Assembly: GCA_041746415.1 (NCBI GenBank)
Contig: JBGTHB010000139.1
Span: 1-15,038, forward strand
Reading direction: 5' to 3'
Source: JBGTHB01 sp041746415
GTDB lineage: Bacteria > Pseudomonadota > Gammaproteobacteria > Coxiellales > Coxiellaceae
Length of the DNA stretch: 15,038 nucleotides
The position numbers were made by a program, and so were the translations under genes. Within the stretch, counting starts at the first letter, position 1. Every line of letters begins with the position of its first letter. Below the pieces are notes generated by a model, which worked only from the letters and a program-made list of their open reading frames with translations, did no database searches and had not been told where the DNA came from. Below, in pieces: positions 14,256-15,038 of the stretch.

Positions 14256-14444
14256 ATGGCAGGTACACATGAAGGTGGTAAAAAAGCAGCACAAACACGT
14301 GGCCATGAAAGCTTGAGTGAAGCAGGCCGTAAAGGCGTAAAGACAGCAGATCAATCACAATCTGCAAGAACACGAGGTCACGAAAGTTTGAGTGAAGCCG
14401 GTCGAAAAGCCGGTCAACACTCAGGCAGAGGTAGCAATCGCTAA
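14256..14444 (+). CDS. YciG/con-10-type general stress peptide
   Basis: A 62-residue hydrophilic peptide. ATG at 14256 is chosen over an upstream in-frame GTG at 14235 because AGGAGG lies 6 nt before the ATG and would be inside the longer form. It contains the 13-residue motif TRGHESLSEAGRK twice, exactly, at 14-26 and 39-51, plus an opening THEGGKKA and a closing AGQHSGRGSNR. The pattern SEAGRK-x-GQHSG is that of E. coli YciG/YmdF and the fungal con-10 family, which are starvation or RpoS-linked stress peptides likely to be disordered. The biochemical role is unknown in the family. It is monocistronic and ends at a strong terminator. Confidence 0.88.
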   Translation: MAGTHEGGKKAAQTRGHESLSEAGRKGVKTADQSQSARTRGHESLSEAGRKAGQHSGRGSNR

Positions 14445-14474
14445 TCAGATGATGAATAGTACCACTGCGATCAC

Positions 14475-14507
14475 ACACGCTGTGCTTTGGCGCAGCGTGT
14501 TTTTTTT
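14475..14507 (+). terminator. Rho-independent terminator of the stress peptide gene
   Basis: ACACGCTGTG (14475-14484) pairs with CGCAGCGTGT (14491-14500), ten pairs with one G-U, around a CTTTGG loop, and is followed by eight T in a row (14500-14507). This is the clearest intrinsic terminator in the window. Confidence 0.9.
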
Positions 14508-14614
14508 GCAATCGAGAAATTTATTTGGTGTGTCTTCCTCTCGTAAAACCAACTCATTATGTTTAGTTTGCCAATTAAGAGCAGAGCAAGATTAAAATAA
14601 GTAAGCTAGTATTG

Positions 14615-15038
14615 TTATTGTTTGTATTTCCCAGTCGCTTCTGGTGCGCGCTTTAGTGCATTAAAAACAATGGATACAATAATCAAGGTCATGCCGGCCA
14701 ATTGCATTACGCTCAATCCTTCTTTTAAAAATATCCAGGCGATAACTATGGTGGACAGCGGCATGGCAGCAGTAAATAAGCCGGCTGTTGAGCCGGTGAC
14801 GTCTTTCGAGCCAAGATACCAAAAAATATAAAATAACCCAGATGATATTCCTACTGCTAACAATACCAATATGTTGGTTAATGTTGGCCAAGTTTGGGGA
14901 AAATGCCCCAAAGCGAGCATAACCACAAACGTAATTATTAAGTTAATGGCATTAATGATGGCTGAAAATAAAAAAATGGGTAAATCACAGCGATATACTT
15001 TTGCTAGCAAATAATAAATGGCCTCTGGAATTAGGGCG
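14615..15038 (-). CDS. EamA/DMT-family transporter, C-terminal part (partial at right edge)
   Basis: The frame enters from the right edge (ALIPEAIYY is read before the visible TTG at 15010) and ends with TAA at 14615-14617, about 140 residues. It has four or five hydrophobic helices, with the EamA pattern at the end: AGLFTAAMPLSTIVIAWIFL, then a KEGL turn, then QLAGMTLIIVSIVFNAL. Full members have ten helices in two EamA repeats, and this is the second repeat. The TTG is not the true start, since the frame continues through it. Members export amino acids, nucleosides or other metabolites, and nothing here shows which. Confidence 0.85.
   Translation of the reverse strand, partial: ALIPEAIYYLLAKVYRCDLPIFLFSAIINAINLIITFVVMLALGHFPQTWPTLTNILVLLAVGISSGLFYIFWYLGSKDVTGSTAGLFTAAMPLSTIVIAWIFLKEGLSVMQLAGMTLIIVSIVFNALKRAPEATGKYKQ

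Noticed and set aside
14206..14511. Minus-strand ORF of 101 codons over the stress peptide
   Set aside because: It covers the whole peptide gene and its terminator, is mirror-repetitive because of the plus-strand repeats, and has no plausible start signal.
1..15038. CRISPR array, tRNA or rRNA gene
   Set aside because: No set of regularly spaced direct repeats, no tRNA-like cloverleaf segment and no conserved rRNA stretch was seen on reading the window. The repeats found are palindromes, not spaced direct repeats.

Overview
The window looks like chromosomal DNA of a moderately AT-rich gammaproteobacterium. The Gram-negative envelope genes (TolC-type channel, MacA-like lipoprotein, split MacB), PdxB, a TacAT-type toxin-antitoxin pair and a YciG-type stress peptide all fit that class. 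A large surface-type protein with eukaryote-like composition, together with gene decay and palindromic repeats, would suit a host-associated lineage such as the Legionella/Coxiella order. That assignment is inference and was not tested by search.

Layout, left to right. Positions 1-415 hold a weak ORF tail entering from the left edge and a leader region. Positions 416-2830 encode an 804-residue protein with no signal peptide, many N-x-S/T sites, paired cysteines, a Thr/Gly/Ser stalk, one C-terminal membrane helix and a basic tail. Facing it on the minus strand is a DUF1778 antitoxin plus GNAT toxin operon (3654-2840), whose promoter lies partly inside the 3' end of pdxB (4706-3699, minus). A 52-bp divergent region carrying a 15-bp palindrome separates pdxB from a four-gene tripartite efflux operon (4759-9400): TolC-like channel, lipoprotein adaptor, ABC ATPase and FtsX/MacB permease. 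Spacing there is 1 nt or overlapping. A REP-like hairpin follows.

Positions 11431-9488 (minus) encode a large APC-superfamily permease resembling the KimA/YdaO group. Its upstream region (11432-11883) is the most structured non-coding DNA here: at least six consecutive inverted repeats, including a ~160-bp element whose two halves are imperfect inverted copies of each other (a foldback or MITE-like element). The last repeat overlaps the start of a Bcr/CflA-type MFS exporter (11884-13089).

The right end holds a small secreted Cys-rich protein of unknown function (13579-13109, minus), a pseudogene with one frameshift and one nonsense codon (about 13723-14032), a 62-residue YciG-like stress peptide with a strong intrinsic terminator, and the C-terminal half of an EamA/DMT transporter running off the right edge.

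The best-supported functional unit is the tolC-macA-macB operon, a trans-envelope exporter. The most unusual items are the 804-residue protein and the palindrome cluster with the foldback element.
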